A stretch of 7,846 nt of DNA, taken from contig CAMCTC010000164.1 in NCBI GenBank assembly GCA_945878355.1, forward strand, positions 1-7,846, given 5' to 3'. Below are positions 1 to 6,037 of the stretch, piece after piece. The first letter of the stretch is position 1. The number at the start of each line of letters is the position of its first letter. The notes beneath the pieces are model-generated. The model did not search any database and was not told the DNA's origin. It was given only the letters and a program-made list of their open reading frames with translations. The translations under genes and the position numbers were made by a program. This stretch comes from Bordetella parapertussis (GTDB taxonomy: Bacteria; Pseudomonadota; Gammaproteobacteria; Burkholderiales; Burkholderiaceae_C).

Positions 1-77
1 GAGCGCCCCAAGGCCGGCCGACGCCGGCCGCCCCCCGTGGGGATCAAGCAAAGTGGCAAAGCCACATTTGCTTGAGA
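1..77 (+). repeat. Interspersed structured repeat, copy 1
   Basis: This is the first copy of a roughly 77-base unit that recurs at 897, 972, 5961, 7662 (truncated) and 7691. It begins GAGCGCCCC and ends CTTGAGA. The first half folds as GGCCGGC-CGAC-GCCGGCC, followed by a small CCCC-CGT-GGGG hairpin. The second half folds as TCAAGCAAA-GTGGC, loop AAA, GCCAC, one bulged A, TTTGCTTGA, giving 9+5 bp. In this copy both hairpins are perfect apart from the bulge. The unit starts at the first base of the window, so another copy or more sequence may lie to the left. It ends about 20 bases before the chosen start of the btuF-like gene. A GTG inside it (53) opens the downstream frame artificially. Confidence 0.93.
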
Positions 78-97
78 ACGCGGCGAGAATCGGCGCG

Positions 98-898
98 ATG
101 AGCGCCCTTCCCCAACGCATCGTCTGCCTGACCGAAGAACCGACCGAGCTGCTTTACGCGCTGGGCCAGCAACACCGCATCGTCGGCATCTCGGGCTTCA
201 CCGTCAGGCCGCCGCAAGCCCGCCAGGAAAAGCCCCGCGTCAGCGCCTTCACCAGCGCCAAGATCGACAAGATCCTGGCGCTGCAGCCCGACTTGGCGAT
301 CGGTTTCTCGGACATGCAGGCCGACATCGCCGCGGCCTTGATCAAGGCCGGGGTCGAGGTCTGGATCAGCAACCACCGCTCGATCGAAGGCATCCTGGGC
401 TATGTGCGACGCCTCGGCGCGCTGGTCGGTGAATCGGCAGCGGCCGACGCCTATGCCCGCCAGTTGACCGACCATCTGGACCAGGTTCGGCAGGCTGCCG
501 CCGCGTTGCCACGCCGGCCGAAGGTGTATTTCGAGGAATGGGATGAGCCGCAGATCAGCGCGATCCGCTGGGTCAGCGAGCTCGTCGGCGTGGCTGGCGG
601 CGACGACATCTTTCCGCATCGTGCGCTGGCCTCGCTCGGGCGCGACCGCATCGTCGCCGACCCGTTAGAGGTGGTGAGAGCTGCACCCGACATCATCATC
701 GGCTCCTGGTGCGGCAAGAAGTTCAGGCCCGAGCGGGTGGCGGCGCGGCCGGGTTGGGGCGCAGTACCCGCTGTGCGCGACGGCGAACTGCACGAAGTGA
801 AGTCGCCGCTGATTCTGCAGCCCGGCCCGGCCGCGTTGACCGACGGGCTGGACCGGCTTCACGCGATCATCTCCAGCTGGGCCGCGCGACGCTGCTGA
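98..898 (+). CDS. BtuF-like cobalamin-binding / TroA-type substrate-binding protein, no signal peptide
   Basis: This is a 266-residue protein of the periplasmic-binding-protein fold used by vitamin B12 and siderophore ABC transporters (BtuF/FhuD class). The N-lobe opens with RIVCLTEEPTELLYALG (7-23), where BtuF begins its first strand and helix. The pattern KIDKILALQPDLAIGF (55-70) is the family's 'I..L.PDLVI' core. A connecting helix covers roughly 100-138. The C-lobe contains KVYFEEWDEP (142-151), VGVAGGDDIF (163-172) and SPLILQPGPAAL (236-247), matching the BtuF C-terminal 'SPRI..AA' region. E. coli BtuF is similar in length once mature. There is no hydrophobic leader or lipobox, so export is not supported; the protein may bind corrinoid in the cytoplasm or be exported in some other way. 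The frame stays open back to a GTG at 53, but that lies inside repeat copy 1, so I chose ATG 98, which has a weak GCGAGA nine bases upstream. No btuC or btuD lies beside it. The T of its TGA stop is followed directly by the next repeat copy. The ligand is inferred from family resemblance; another metal chelate is possible. Confidence 0.78.
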   Translation: MSALPQRIVCLTEEPTELLYALGQQHRIVGISGFTVRPPQARQEKPRVSAFTSAKIDKILALQPDLAIGFSDMQADIAAALIKAGVEVWISNHRSIEGILGYVRRLGALVGESAAADAYARQLTDHLDQVRQAAAALPRRPKVYFEEWDEPQISAIRWVSELVGVAGGDDIFPHRALASLGRDRIVADPLEVVRAAPDIIIGSWCGKKFRPERVAARPGWGAVPAVRDGELHEVKSPLILQPGPAALTDGLDRLHAIISSWAARRC

Positions 899-973
899 GC
901 GCCCCGAGGCCGGTCGACGCCGGCCGCCCCCCGTGGGGGTCAAGCAAAGTGGCAAAGCCACATTTACTTGAGA
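897..973 (+). repeat. Interspersed structured repeat, copy 2 (tandem pair, left member)
   Basis: This is a full-length copy in the same orientation as copy 1. It starts at the second base of the TGA stop codon of the btuF-like gene, so the stop is T plus the GA of the repeat. Differences from copy 1 are few: AAGG to GAGG, GGCCGGC to GGCCGGT (a G-T wobble in the first stem), GGGGATC to GGGGGTC, and TTTGCTT to TTTACTT (an A-C mismatch as RNA on this strand, a G-U pair on the other). The loop of the GC hairpin is CGAC, as in copies 1 and 3. Its last two bases overlap copy 3, giving a 75-base period. Confidence 0.93.
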
Positions 974-1047
974 GCGCCCCGAGACCGGCCGACGCCGGCC
1001 GCCCCCCGTGGGGATCAAGCAAAGTGGCCAGCCACATCTACTTGAGA
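972..1047 (+). repeat. Interspersed structured repeat, copy 3 (tandem pair, right member)
   Basis: This copy is head-to-tail with copy 2 and is the most diverged of the full units. One base is lost and one changed in the second hairpin loop (GTGGC-CA-GCCAC instead of GTGGC-AAA-GCCAC). The outer arm reads TCTACTT. Read as RNA on the minus strand, the arm AAGUAGA still pairs with UUUGCUU through G-U wobbles. The first stem has one change (GACCGGC). It ends 135 bases before the MCP start codon and, with copy 2, fills half of the btuF-like/MCP intergenic region. Confidence 0.9.
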
Positions 1048-1062
1048 GCAGCCTGTCGCGGC

Positions 1063-1106
1063 ATCGGCAGCCCTGCGAGCTTCAGTCGAGTCCCTGCGCT
1101 GCCGAT
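1063..1106. other. Inverted repeat in the MCP leader region
   Basis: ATCGGCAG at 1063-1070 is the exact reverse complement of CTGCCGAT at 1099-1106, with 28 bases between the arms. It lies between repeat copy 3 and the second inverted repeat at 1115-1159. It could be part of a folded leader, an operator-like site or the remnant of an older repeat. There is no U-rich tail that would make it an intrinsic terminator for the upstream gene. In GC-rich DNA an 8-bp pair at this distance can arise by chance. Confidence 0.4.
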
Positions 1107-1114
1107 AGACCGGT

Positions 1115-1159
1115 GCAGCCCAGGCCCGGCGCGCGCAACTTGCGCTCGCACTGGGCTGC
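1115..1159. other. Nested inverted repeat 23 bases upstream of the MCP gene
   Basis: GCAGCCCAG (1115-1123) is the exact reverse complement of CTGGGCTGC (1151-1159). Inside the 27-base gap a second stem, GCGC-AACTT-GCGC (1133-1145), can form. The whole can fold as one long hairpin or cruciform ending just before the GAAGG ribosome-binding sequence at 1166-1170. If transcribed it would sit in the 5' leader of the MCP mRNA. It is not followed by a T run, so a terminator role is not supported. Confidence 0.5.
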
Positions 1160-1182
1160 CAGCCTGAAGGGACGCTTCGACC

Positions 1183-3111
1183 ATGCACCTGATCCGTGAT
1201 CTGAAAATCTGGCAGAAATTCCTGCTGATCGCCGCCATTGCGGTGGTGCTTTGCGCACCGCCGACGGTGCTGCTCGTGCTCGGACAGACCCGGACACTGC
1301 AGTCCGACCAAGACGAACGAGCAGGCATTGCGCCCGTGGGCGCGTTGCTGCAACTGATCCGACAAACCCAGATTCATCGCGGCGTCAGCGCTCAGTGGCT
1401 GGGCGGCAACGACAGCCTGCAATCGACCCGGCAAACCCGCGCCGCCGAGCTCGACAAGGCGATCGAGGCGATGCGATCGACCACCGCGATCTACGTCGGC
1501 GGCAGGCTGGAGGGGCGGCGCGCGGCGGTGCTGCGGCAATGGTTGGCGCTGCGCGCTGATGTGGCGAGCCGAGCGCTGGATGCACCAACGAGTTTTGCAC
1601 GCCACAACGCGCTGGTGGCCGAACAACTGCGTCTGCTGGCCGATGTGTCAGACCGCTCCGGATTGATGCTCGACCCCGTGGCCAGCGCCTACTACCTGGT
1701 GGCCTCGGTGGTCGACACTTTGCCCAAGCTGAGCGAGCAGCTGGGTCAGAACCGGGCGTTGGGCGCGATCTATCTGCAGCGCGGCGCGATGACGCCGAAC
1801 GACAGGGCCGGCCTGCAAGCCAGTCTGAGCCAGATTGCCCAGCTCAGCGGCGACGCCGAACGCTACTTCGACAACGCGGTGGAGGCCCAGCCCGATCTGA
1901 CCACGACATTGGCCGCGCCGCGCCAGTCAGCCGTGCAAGCCGCGAACGCCGCTGCGGGCCTGTTGCGCGACAAGCTGCTGAACCCGGGCAGCTTGGATGC
2001 CTCCGCGCTGGATTACTTCAACACCATGACGGGCCACATCGACGTCCAATACCAACTGATCGAAGCGACGTTCACAGCGCTGACCCAACATCTGGACGGT
2101 CGGATCGCCCACGCGCGGTTCGTCCTGCTGCTGCTGTTGGCCGGCATGGCGACCGTCGGCACGATGGCGGCATGGCTGATCGCCACGATCATCCGCAGCA
2201 CCAGCCGCACCGTGGCCATCGCCCAAGCTGCAGCCGAAGCGCTGGCCCAGGGCGACTTGTGCCACCGGGTACAGGCCGATGCCCGGGACGAAATCGGCCA
2301 CATGGCCAACACGCTGGGCCATGCGATGCAACACTTGGCCGGGATGGTGCGTGAGATCAAGTCCACCGGCGAGTCGGTCAGCACCGCATCGGCCCAGATC
2401 GCTGCGGCCAACAGCGACCTCAGTGCACGCACCGAGCACACTGCGGCCAACCTGCAACAAGCGGCTTCGGCGATGGAGCAGTTGCACGCAACGGTTCGCA
2501 ACAACGCCGACGCGGCCCGTCAGGCCACCTCGCTGGCGGGCCAATCGAGCCAGGTCGCGACCACTGGTGGCGACTTGGTCGGCCAGGTCGTGGCGACAAT
2601 GGGTGAGATCAGCGCGAGCTCGGGCAAGATTTCAGACATCATCGGCGTGATCGACGGCATCGCCTTCCAGACCAATATCCTGGCGCTCAACGCAGCGGTC
2701 GAGGCCGCCCGGGCCGGCGAGCAAGGCCGGGGCTTTGCGGTGGTGGCCTCCGAGGTTCGCAGCCTGGCCCAGCGCAGCGCAAGCGCTGCACGCGAGATCA
2801 AGACCTTGATCGGCAGCAGCGTCGACACGGTGCGCAGCGGTGCCGCGCTGGTCGGCCAAGCCCAGCAGACCATGGGCGAGATCGTCGGCCAGGCCCAGCA
2901 GGTCAGCGTGCTGGTCGGCGAGATCGGCACCGCCACCGCCGAGCAGACCGACGGCATCGCCCAGGTCAACCAGGCGGTGTCCCAACTTGACCAGGCGACC
3001 CAGCAGAACGCCGCGCTGGTGGAGGAGTCGGCGGCTGCCGCCGACAGCCTGAAGCAGCAAGCGCTGCGCTTGGTCGAGGCGGTCAGCCGCTTCCGGGTCC
3101 AGCCGGCCTGA
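1183..3111 (+). CDS. Methyl-accepting chemotaxis protein (MCP)
   Basis: This 642-residue inner-membrane chemoreceptor passes ligand signals to CheA/CheW. TM1 spans about 13-34 and TM2 about 313-337, enclosing a periplasmic sensor of roughly 275 residues that looks all-helical. Its start, [19 protein letters not shown] (58-76), resembles the nitrate/nitrite-sensing (NIT) family pattern, and [17 protein letters not shown] (156-172) recurs in many Burkholderiales receptors from memory. A HAMP domain follows (about 338-390). The signalling coiled coil carries the hairpin tip [20 protein letters not shown] (493-512) and then [20 protein letters not shown]. The coiled coil reads like the short Tsr-type class. 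The protein ends VSRFRVQPA, with no NWETF-type pentapeptide for tethering CheR or CheB, so its methylation would depend on other receptors or on untethered enzymes. ATG 1183 has GAAGG about 12 bases upstream and the N-terminus begins directly with TM1. No che genes adjoin it, so it is an orphan receptor; the ligand cannot be read from sequence. Confidence 0.95.
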   Translation: MHLIRDLKIWQKFLLIAAIAVVLCAPPTVLLVLGQTRTLQSDQDERAGIAPVGALLQLIRQTQIHRGVSAQWLGGNDSLQSTRQTRAAELDKAIEAMRSTTAIYVGGRLEGRRAAVLRQWLALRADVASRALDAPTSFARHNALVAEQLRLLADVSDRSGLMLDPVASAYYLVASVVDTLPKLSEQLGQNRALGAIYLQRGAMTPNDRAGLQASLSQIAQLSGDAERYFDNAVEAQPDLTTTLAAPRQSAVQAANAAAGLLRDKLLNPGSLDASALDYFNTMTGHIDVQYQLIEATFTALTQHLDGRIAHARFVLLLLLAGMATVGTMAAWLIATIIRSTSRTVAIAQAAAEALAQGDLCHRVQADARDEIGHMANTLGHAMQHLAGMVREIKSTGESVSTASAQIAAANSDLSARTEHTAANLQQAASAMEQLHATVRNNADAARQATSLAGQSSQVATTGGDLVGQVVATMGEISASSGKISDIIGVIDGIAFQTNILALNAAVEAARAGEQGRGFAVVASEVRSLAQRSASAAREIKTLIGSSVDTVRSGAALVGQAQQTMGEIVGQAQQVSVLVGEIGTATAEQTDGIAQVNQAVSQLDQATQQNAALVEESAAAADSLKQQALRLVEAVSRFRVQPA

Positions 3112-3322
3112 GCGGGTCACTGCGGCTCGGCCGTGCCCAGGGTCGTTTGGACGCAGCCCAAGCTGACCCGGTAGACGCTGCGCTTGCAGTTCTGTGACCT
3201 GCGGTACGGGACAGCGTGAACCACGGCGTGCGGGCGGACACCATGCCGCCGTAGCGCGCTGGCGCTTGCGCTAGAGTGGACGCCTGAACTCTGGCAAGAC
3301 GCCAGCCCGCACGGAGAACCCC
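3112..3322. other. Intergenic region between the MCP gene and gabD
   Basis: No coding region or copy of the repeat is seen here. CGGGTCA at 3113-3119, just after the MCP stop codon, is matched by TGACCCG at 3164-3170. GGCGG (3233-3237) can pair with CCGCC (3246-3250). None is followed by a T run, so no intrinsic terminator for the MCP gene is evident. The gabD promoter should lie in the right half. GGAG at 3313-3316 is a good ribosome-binding site, six bases before the gabD ATG. Confidence 0.5.
3252..3277 (+). promoter_or_regulatory. Possible gabD promoter/operator: inverted repeat overlapping a -10-like hexamer
   Basis: TAGCGC (3252-3257) and GCGCTA (3268-3273) form a perfect 6-bp inverted repeat with a 10-base spacer. 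The right arm overlaps TAGAGT (3272-3277), the best -10-like hexamer before gabD, 46 bases upstream of the start codon. The -35 position has no good match. An operator overlapping a promoter that needs an activator would fit, but the evidence is only this geometry. Confidence 0.25.
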
Positions 3323-4813
3323 ATGAACACCAAGACCTCGCCGCTGGCCGGCCTCAACGACCCCGGCCTGCTCAAGTCCGATGCACTGGTCGGTGGCGAG
3401 TGGGTCAACAGCGGCGCGGCCAGACAGCACCGCTTCGCGGTCACCGATCCGGCCACCGGTGCCAAGCTCGCCGATGTCGCCAACCTCGGGCCTGTGGATT
3501 GCCACAACGCGATCGTCGCTGCTGAGAAAGCGCTGGGGCCGTGGCGTGCCAAGACCGCCAAAGAGCGCGCCAGCATCATGATGCGGTGGTTCGCGCTGCT
3601 CAACCAACATGCCGACGACCTGGCCCGCATCATGACCGCCGAGCAAGGCAAGCCGCTGGCCGAAGCCCGCGGCGAAGTGGTCTACGGTGCCAGCTTCATC
3701 GAGTGGTTCGCCGAGGAAGCCAAGCGAATCTACGGCGAGACCATCCCGACCACCGACAACAACAAGCGCTACATCGTGATCAAGCAGCCGATCGGCGTCT
3801 GCGCGGCGATCACGCCCTGGAACTTCCCCATCGCGATGATCACCCGCAAGGTCGCACCTGCACTGGCAGCGGGCTGCACCGTCGTGATCAAACCGGCCGA
3901 GGCGACGCCGCTGTCGGCGCTGGCCTTGGGCGAACTGGCCCAGCGCGCCGGCATGCCGGCCGGGGTGCTCAACATCATCACCGCCGATGCCGACCAGTCG
4001 ATCGAGATCGGCAAGGTGCTGTGCTCCAGCGACGTGGTGCGCCACCTGTCGTTCACCGGCAGCACGGAGGTCGGCCGAATCCTGGCACGTCAATGCGCTC
4101 ACACGATCAAGAAGATCAGCCTCGAGCTCGGCGGCAACGCGCCGTTCATCGTCTTCGACGATGCCGACATCGACTCGGCGGTCGAAGGCGCGATGGTGAG
4201 CAAATACCGCAACGCCGGCCAGACCTGCGTCTGCGCGAACCGCTTCTATGTCCAGGCTGGCGTCTACGACCAGTTTGTCGAGAAACTCGCGGCCAAGGCG
4301 CAAGGCATCAAGGTCGGCAATGGCTTTGAGGCCGGCGTCCACCAAGGACCGATGATCGACGATCAAGCGATCGCCAAGGTCGAGAGCCATGTGGCGGATG
4401 CGCTGGCCAAAGGCGCGCGGCTGGTGGTGGGTGGCACCAAACAAGGCGAGCGCTTCTACACCCCTACCGTGCTGGCCGACGTGACGTCGGAGATGCTGTG
4501 CGCCAAGGAAGAGACTTTTGGTCCGGTCGCACCGGTGTTCCGCTTCGAGACGGAAACCGAGGCTATCGCGCTCGCCAACGCCACCGAGTTCGGCCTGGCA
4601 AGCTACTTCTACAGCCGCGACATCGGCCGCGTGTTCCGCGTTGGCGAGGCGCTGGAGTACGGCATGGTGGGCATCAACACCGGGCTGATCTCGACCGCGG
4701 AAGTGCCTTTCGGCGGCGTCAAGCAGTCAGGCCTGGGCCGCGAGGGCTCGCACCAGGGCATGGACGACTATGTCGAAATCAAGTACCTGTGCCTGGGCGA
4801 CATCCTGAAGTAA
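3323..4813 (+). CDS. gabD: Succinate-semialdehyde dehydrogenase, GabD type
   Basis: This is a 496-residue aldehyde dehydrogenase that oxidises succinate semialdehyde to succinate, the last step of the GABA shunt feeding the TCA cycle in the cytoplasm. Catalytic residues are all visible: Cys302 in NAGQTCVCANRF, general base Glu268 in SLELGGNAPF, oxyanion Asn167 in ITPWNFPIAM, and Glu397 in KEETFGP. The cofactor loop GSTEVGR is at 246-252. GabD-specific stretches include the paired cysteines CVC (302-304), the site known for redox control in GabD relatives, and the C-terminal DDYVEIKYLCLG. In VVIKPAE the Glu193 that follows the conserved Lys190 normally holds the ribose hydroxyls of NAD; E. coli GabD, an NADP enzyme, has KPAS there. 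NAD preference is therefore likely. Length is normal for the family. The start is supported by GGAG six bases upstream. No gabT or transporter adjoins it, so the physiological source of semialdehyde is not shown; glutarate semialdehyde is a possible second substrate. It converges on the next gene with 17 bases between. Confidence 0.93.
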   Translation: MNTKTSPLAGLNDPGLLKSDALVGGEWVNSGAARQHRFAVTDPATGAKLADVANLGPVDCHNAIVAAEKALGPWRAKTAKERASIMMRWFALLNQHADDLARIMTAEQGKPLAEARGEVVYGASFIEWFAEEAKRIYGETIPTTDNNKRYIVIKQPIGVCAAITPWNFPIAMITRKVAPALAAGCTVVIKPAEATPLSALALGELAQRAGMPAGVLNIITADADQSIEIGKVLCSSDVVRHLSFTGSTEVGRILARQCAHTIKKISLELGGNAPFIVFDDADIDSAVEGAMVSKYRNAGQTCVCANRFYVQAGVYDQFVEKLAAKAQGIKVGNGFEAGVHQGPMIDDQAIAKVESHVADALAKGARLVVGGTKQGERFYTPTVLADVTSEMLCAKEETFGPVAPVFRFETETEAIALANATEFGLASYFYSRDIGRVFRVGEALEYGMVGINTGLISTAEVPFGGVKQSGLGREGSHQGMDDYVEIKYLCLGDILK

Positions 4814-4830
4814 ACGCCGGGCCCTGCACG

Positions 4831-5745
4831 TCACTCGTCGTTGGCTGCAGGCGTGCCGCGTTGTGGCACCAACCCTGATCGACCCAGCGCCGCGCGCAGG
4901 TCCAGTTGTGCCAGCGCATGGCGCAACAGCACATCAGCGTCGAGTCCGTGCAGCGGGAACTGCGCCACACCCAACGCAAGCGCCACTGAGATGTCCTGAC
5001 CGCCGACCGAGAACGGTCTTTGCAGAGCCCTCGCGAGCTTGACAGCGACACGGTCCGCGCTGGCCCCATCGGCGATGCGGGCCAGCAGCACCCCGAACAT
5101 ATCGACCCCGACGGTGGCGACCACATCGCTGGCGCGCAGGCCTGACCTCAGCCGAACCGCCAGCTTGCGCCTGAGCACCTGGGCGCCCTCGACACCCAGA
5201 CGCGCATCGACCGCTGCCAGGCCCTCGATGCGCAAGACCAGCAGCGCCATGGGCGCGGGTTCACGCTCGCGCAGCGCCAGCAGCTGGCTGGTGTGTTCCA
5301 TCAGCTGCGCCCTGTCGGGCAGGCCGGTCGCCAAGTCGATGCTGCGAGCTTTGCGCGAAGCATCCGCGAGACGCTTGCGCTCAACCGCCAGCCGCAGCGC
5401 CAGCGCCAACGCGCCCGCGCTGGCCTGGGCCTGTGGCAGCACGTCCTGCACGCCGAGCTGCAGCAAACGCAACACCGTGTCGGTGTCAGGTTGAGGCGCG
5501 ACCACGAGCAAAGCGCTGCCTTGCACGGCGCGCGACAGCCCGGGCCAGCGCGCGAGTTGCGCCAGAGCGCCAGGCTCTGACAAGCTCAGCACGACGGCGT
5601 CGCAAGCCTGGCGGTCAAGCGCTGCGGGCAACTCGTCGACCGAGCCCAGCGCATGCAACTCGAAACGACCGTGGCCAGCGTCCGACAGCGCAGGCGCTGC
5701 CATGCCGAAGTACAGCAATTCGAGCAATGGCAGGGTTTCATCCAT
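4831..5745 (-). CDS. Degenerate GGDEF protein with N-terminal pseudo-receiver domain
   Basis: This 304-residue cytoplasmic protein has no membrane segment. Residues about 1-120 look like a response-regulator receiver fold: DAVVLSLSEP (49-58) stands where receivers have 'D.vllDl.mP', but the phosphoacceptor Asp is Ser54, and the conserved Lys-Pro near 103 is absent. Residues about 130-290 follow a GGDEF domain: DLATGLPDRAQL (137-148) matches 'DPLTGLPNR..f', and VALALGVAQFPLHG (254-267) matches the fold's late strands. The signature is GVDMF (213-217) instead of GGDEF, and the metal-binding 'LDIDxF' strand reads LRIEGL (170-175), so diguanylate cyclase activity should be lost. RASD (204-207) sits at the spacing of the RxxD inhibitory c-di-GMP site, so nucleotide binding is possible. 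The inferred role is a c-di-GMP receptor or protein-interaction module. The start has only a poor ribosome-binding site. It is transcribed divergently from tRNA-Gly and convergently with gabD. Confidence 0.85.
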   Translation of the reverse strand: MDETLPLLELLYFGMAAPALSDAGHGRFELHALGSVDELPAALDRQACDAVVLSLSEPGALAQLARWPGLSRAVQGSALLVVAPQPDTDTVLRLLQLGVQDVLPQAQASAGALALALRLAVERKRLADASRKARSIDLATGLPDRAQLMEHTSQLLALREREPAPMALLVLRIEGLAAVDARLGVEGAQVLRRKLAVRLRSGLRASDVVATVGVDMFGVLLARIADGASADRVAVKLARALQRPFSVGGQDISVALALGVAQFPLHGLDADVLLRHALAQLDLRAALGRSGLVPQRGTPAANDE

Positions 5746-5847
5746 GGTCGTGAGGTCCGATGTCGTCGCGCTTTCGGCACTGATGCCCGGGCAACAATGT
5801 CGCGGCGCTGGCCCAGGCTGAACATCAAAAAACCGAATCCGGCACGC

Positions 5848-5853
5848 TAGAAT
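5848..5853 (+). promoter_or_regulatory. -10 element of the tRNA-Gly promoter
   Basis: TAGAAT, one base from the sigma-70 consensus TATAAT, ends 10 bases before the first base of the tRNA, which places initiation just ahead of the mature 5' end. The -35 region 16-18 bases upstream (A-rich, around 5824-5830) matches poorly. The AT-rich patch at 5821-5835 may compensate. Confidence 0.5.
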
Positions 5854-5863
5854 ACATGCCGAT

Positions 5864-5937
5864 GCGGGTATAGCTCAATGGTAGAGTTCTTGCTTCCCAA
5901 GCAAGCCACGAGGGTTCGATTCCCTCTACCCGCTCCA
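5864..5937 (+). tRNA. tRNA-Gly, anticodon CCC
   Basis: A complete cloverleaf is readable. The acceptor stem GCGGGTA (5864-5870) pairs with TACCCGC (5927-5933). The discriminator is T5934, as usual for bacterial glycine tRNAs, and CCA (5935-5937) is encoded. The anticodon stem is CTTGC/GCAAG with loop TTCCCAA, which puts the anticodon CCC at 5896-5898 to read GGG codons. The T arm is GAGGG-TTCGATT-CCCTC. It is a single gene, not a cluster. A copy of the structured repeat begins 24 bases downstream and may fold in the 3' trailer. Confidence 0.97.
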
Positions 5938-5960
5938 CATCCGACTTGGCAAGCACAGGC

Positions 5961-6037
5961 TCTCCAGCAAATGTGGCTTTGCCACTTTGCTTGATCCCCA
6001 CGGGGGGCGGCCGGCTTCGGCCGGCCTTGGGGCGCTC
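5961..6037 (-). repeat. Interspersed structured repeat, copy 4 (inverted)
   Basis: This is a full 77-base unit in the opposite orientation to copies 1-3, between tRNA-Gly and trmB. On the plus strand the second hairpin comes first (AGCAAA, T bulge, GTGGC-TTT-GCCAC, TTTGCT), then CCCC-ACG-GGGG, then GGCCGGC-TTCG-GCCGGCC. The last is a perfect 7-bp stem with a C(UUCG)G loop in plus-strand RNA. Relative to copy 1 it differs at the loop (forward CGAA rather than CGAC) and near its left end (TCTCCAGC rather than TCTCAAGC). It ends two bases before an ATG (6039) in frame with trmB. Confidence 0.93.

Noticed and set aside
53..97. Extended N-terminus of the btuF-like protein (MAKPHLLENAARIGA) from GTG 53
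   Set aside because: The GTG and the first eight codons or so lie in repeat copy 1; the same peptide (AKPHLLES) appears in frame in copy 2, so it is repeat translation, not protein.
897..1047. CRISPR array
   Set aside because: The units abut directly with no unique spacers, and there are no cas genes.
709..1199. Open frames at 709-1167 and 1008-1199 (+) as small genes
   Set aside because: Each runs through the tandem repeats and the untranslated region or overlaps known genes out of frame; they show repeat-derived peptides and no domain.
3083..4444. Long 453-codon open frame on the minus strand opposite gabD
   Set aside because: It mirrors the codon pattern of gabD in GC-rich DNA, has no recognisable domain, and gabD is certain.
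4831..5745. Active diguanylate cyclase
   Set aside because: The GGDEF signature and both metal-ligand acidic positions are changed.
5961..6037. Intrinsic (Rho-independent) terminator for tRNA-Gly
   Set aside because: The hairpins are strong but neither is followed by a run of T on the plus strand, so a standard terminator cannot be called.
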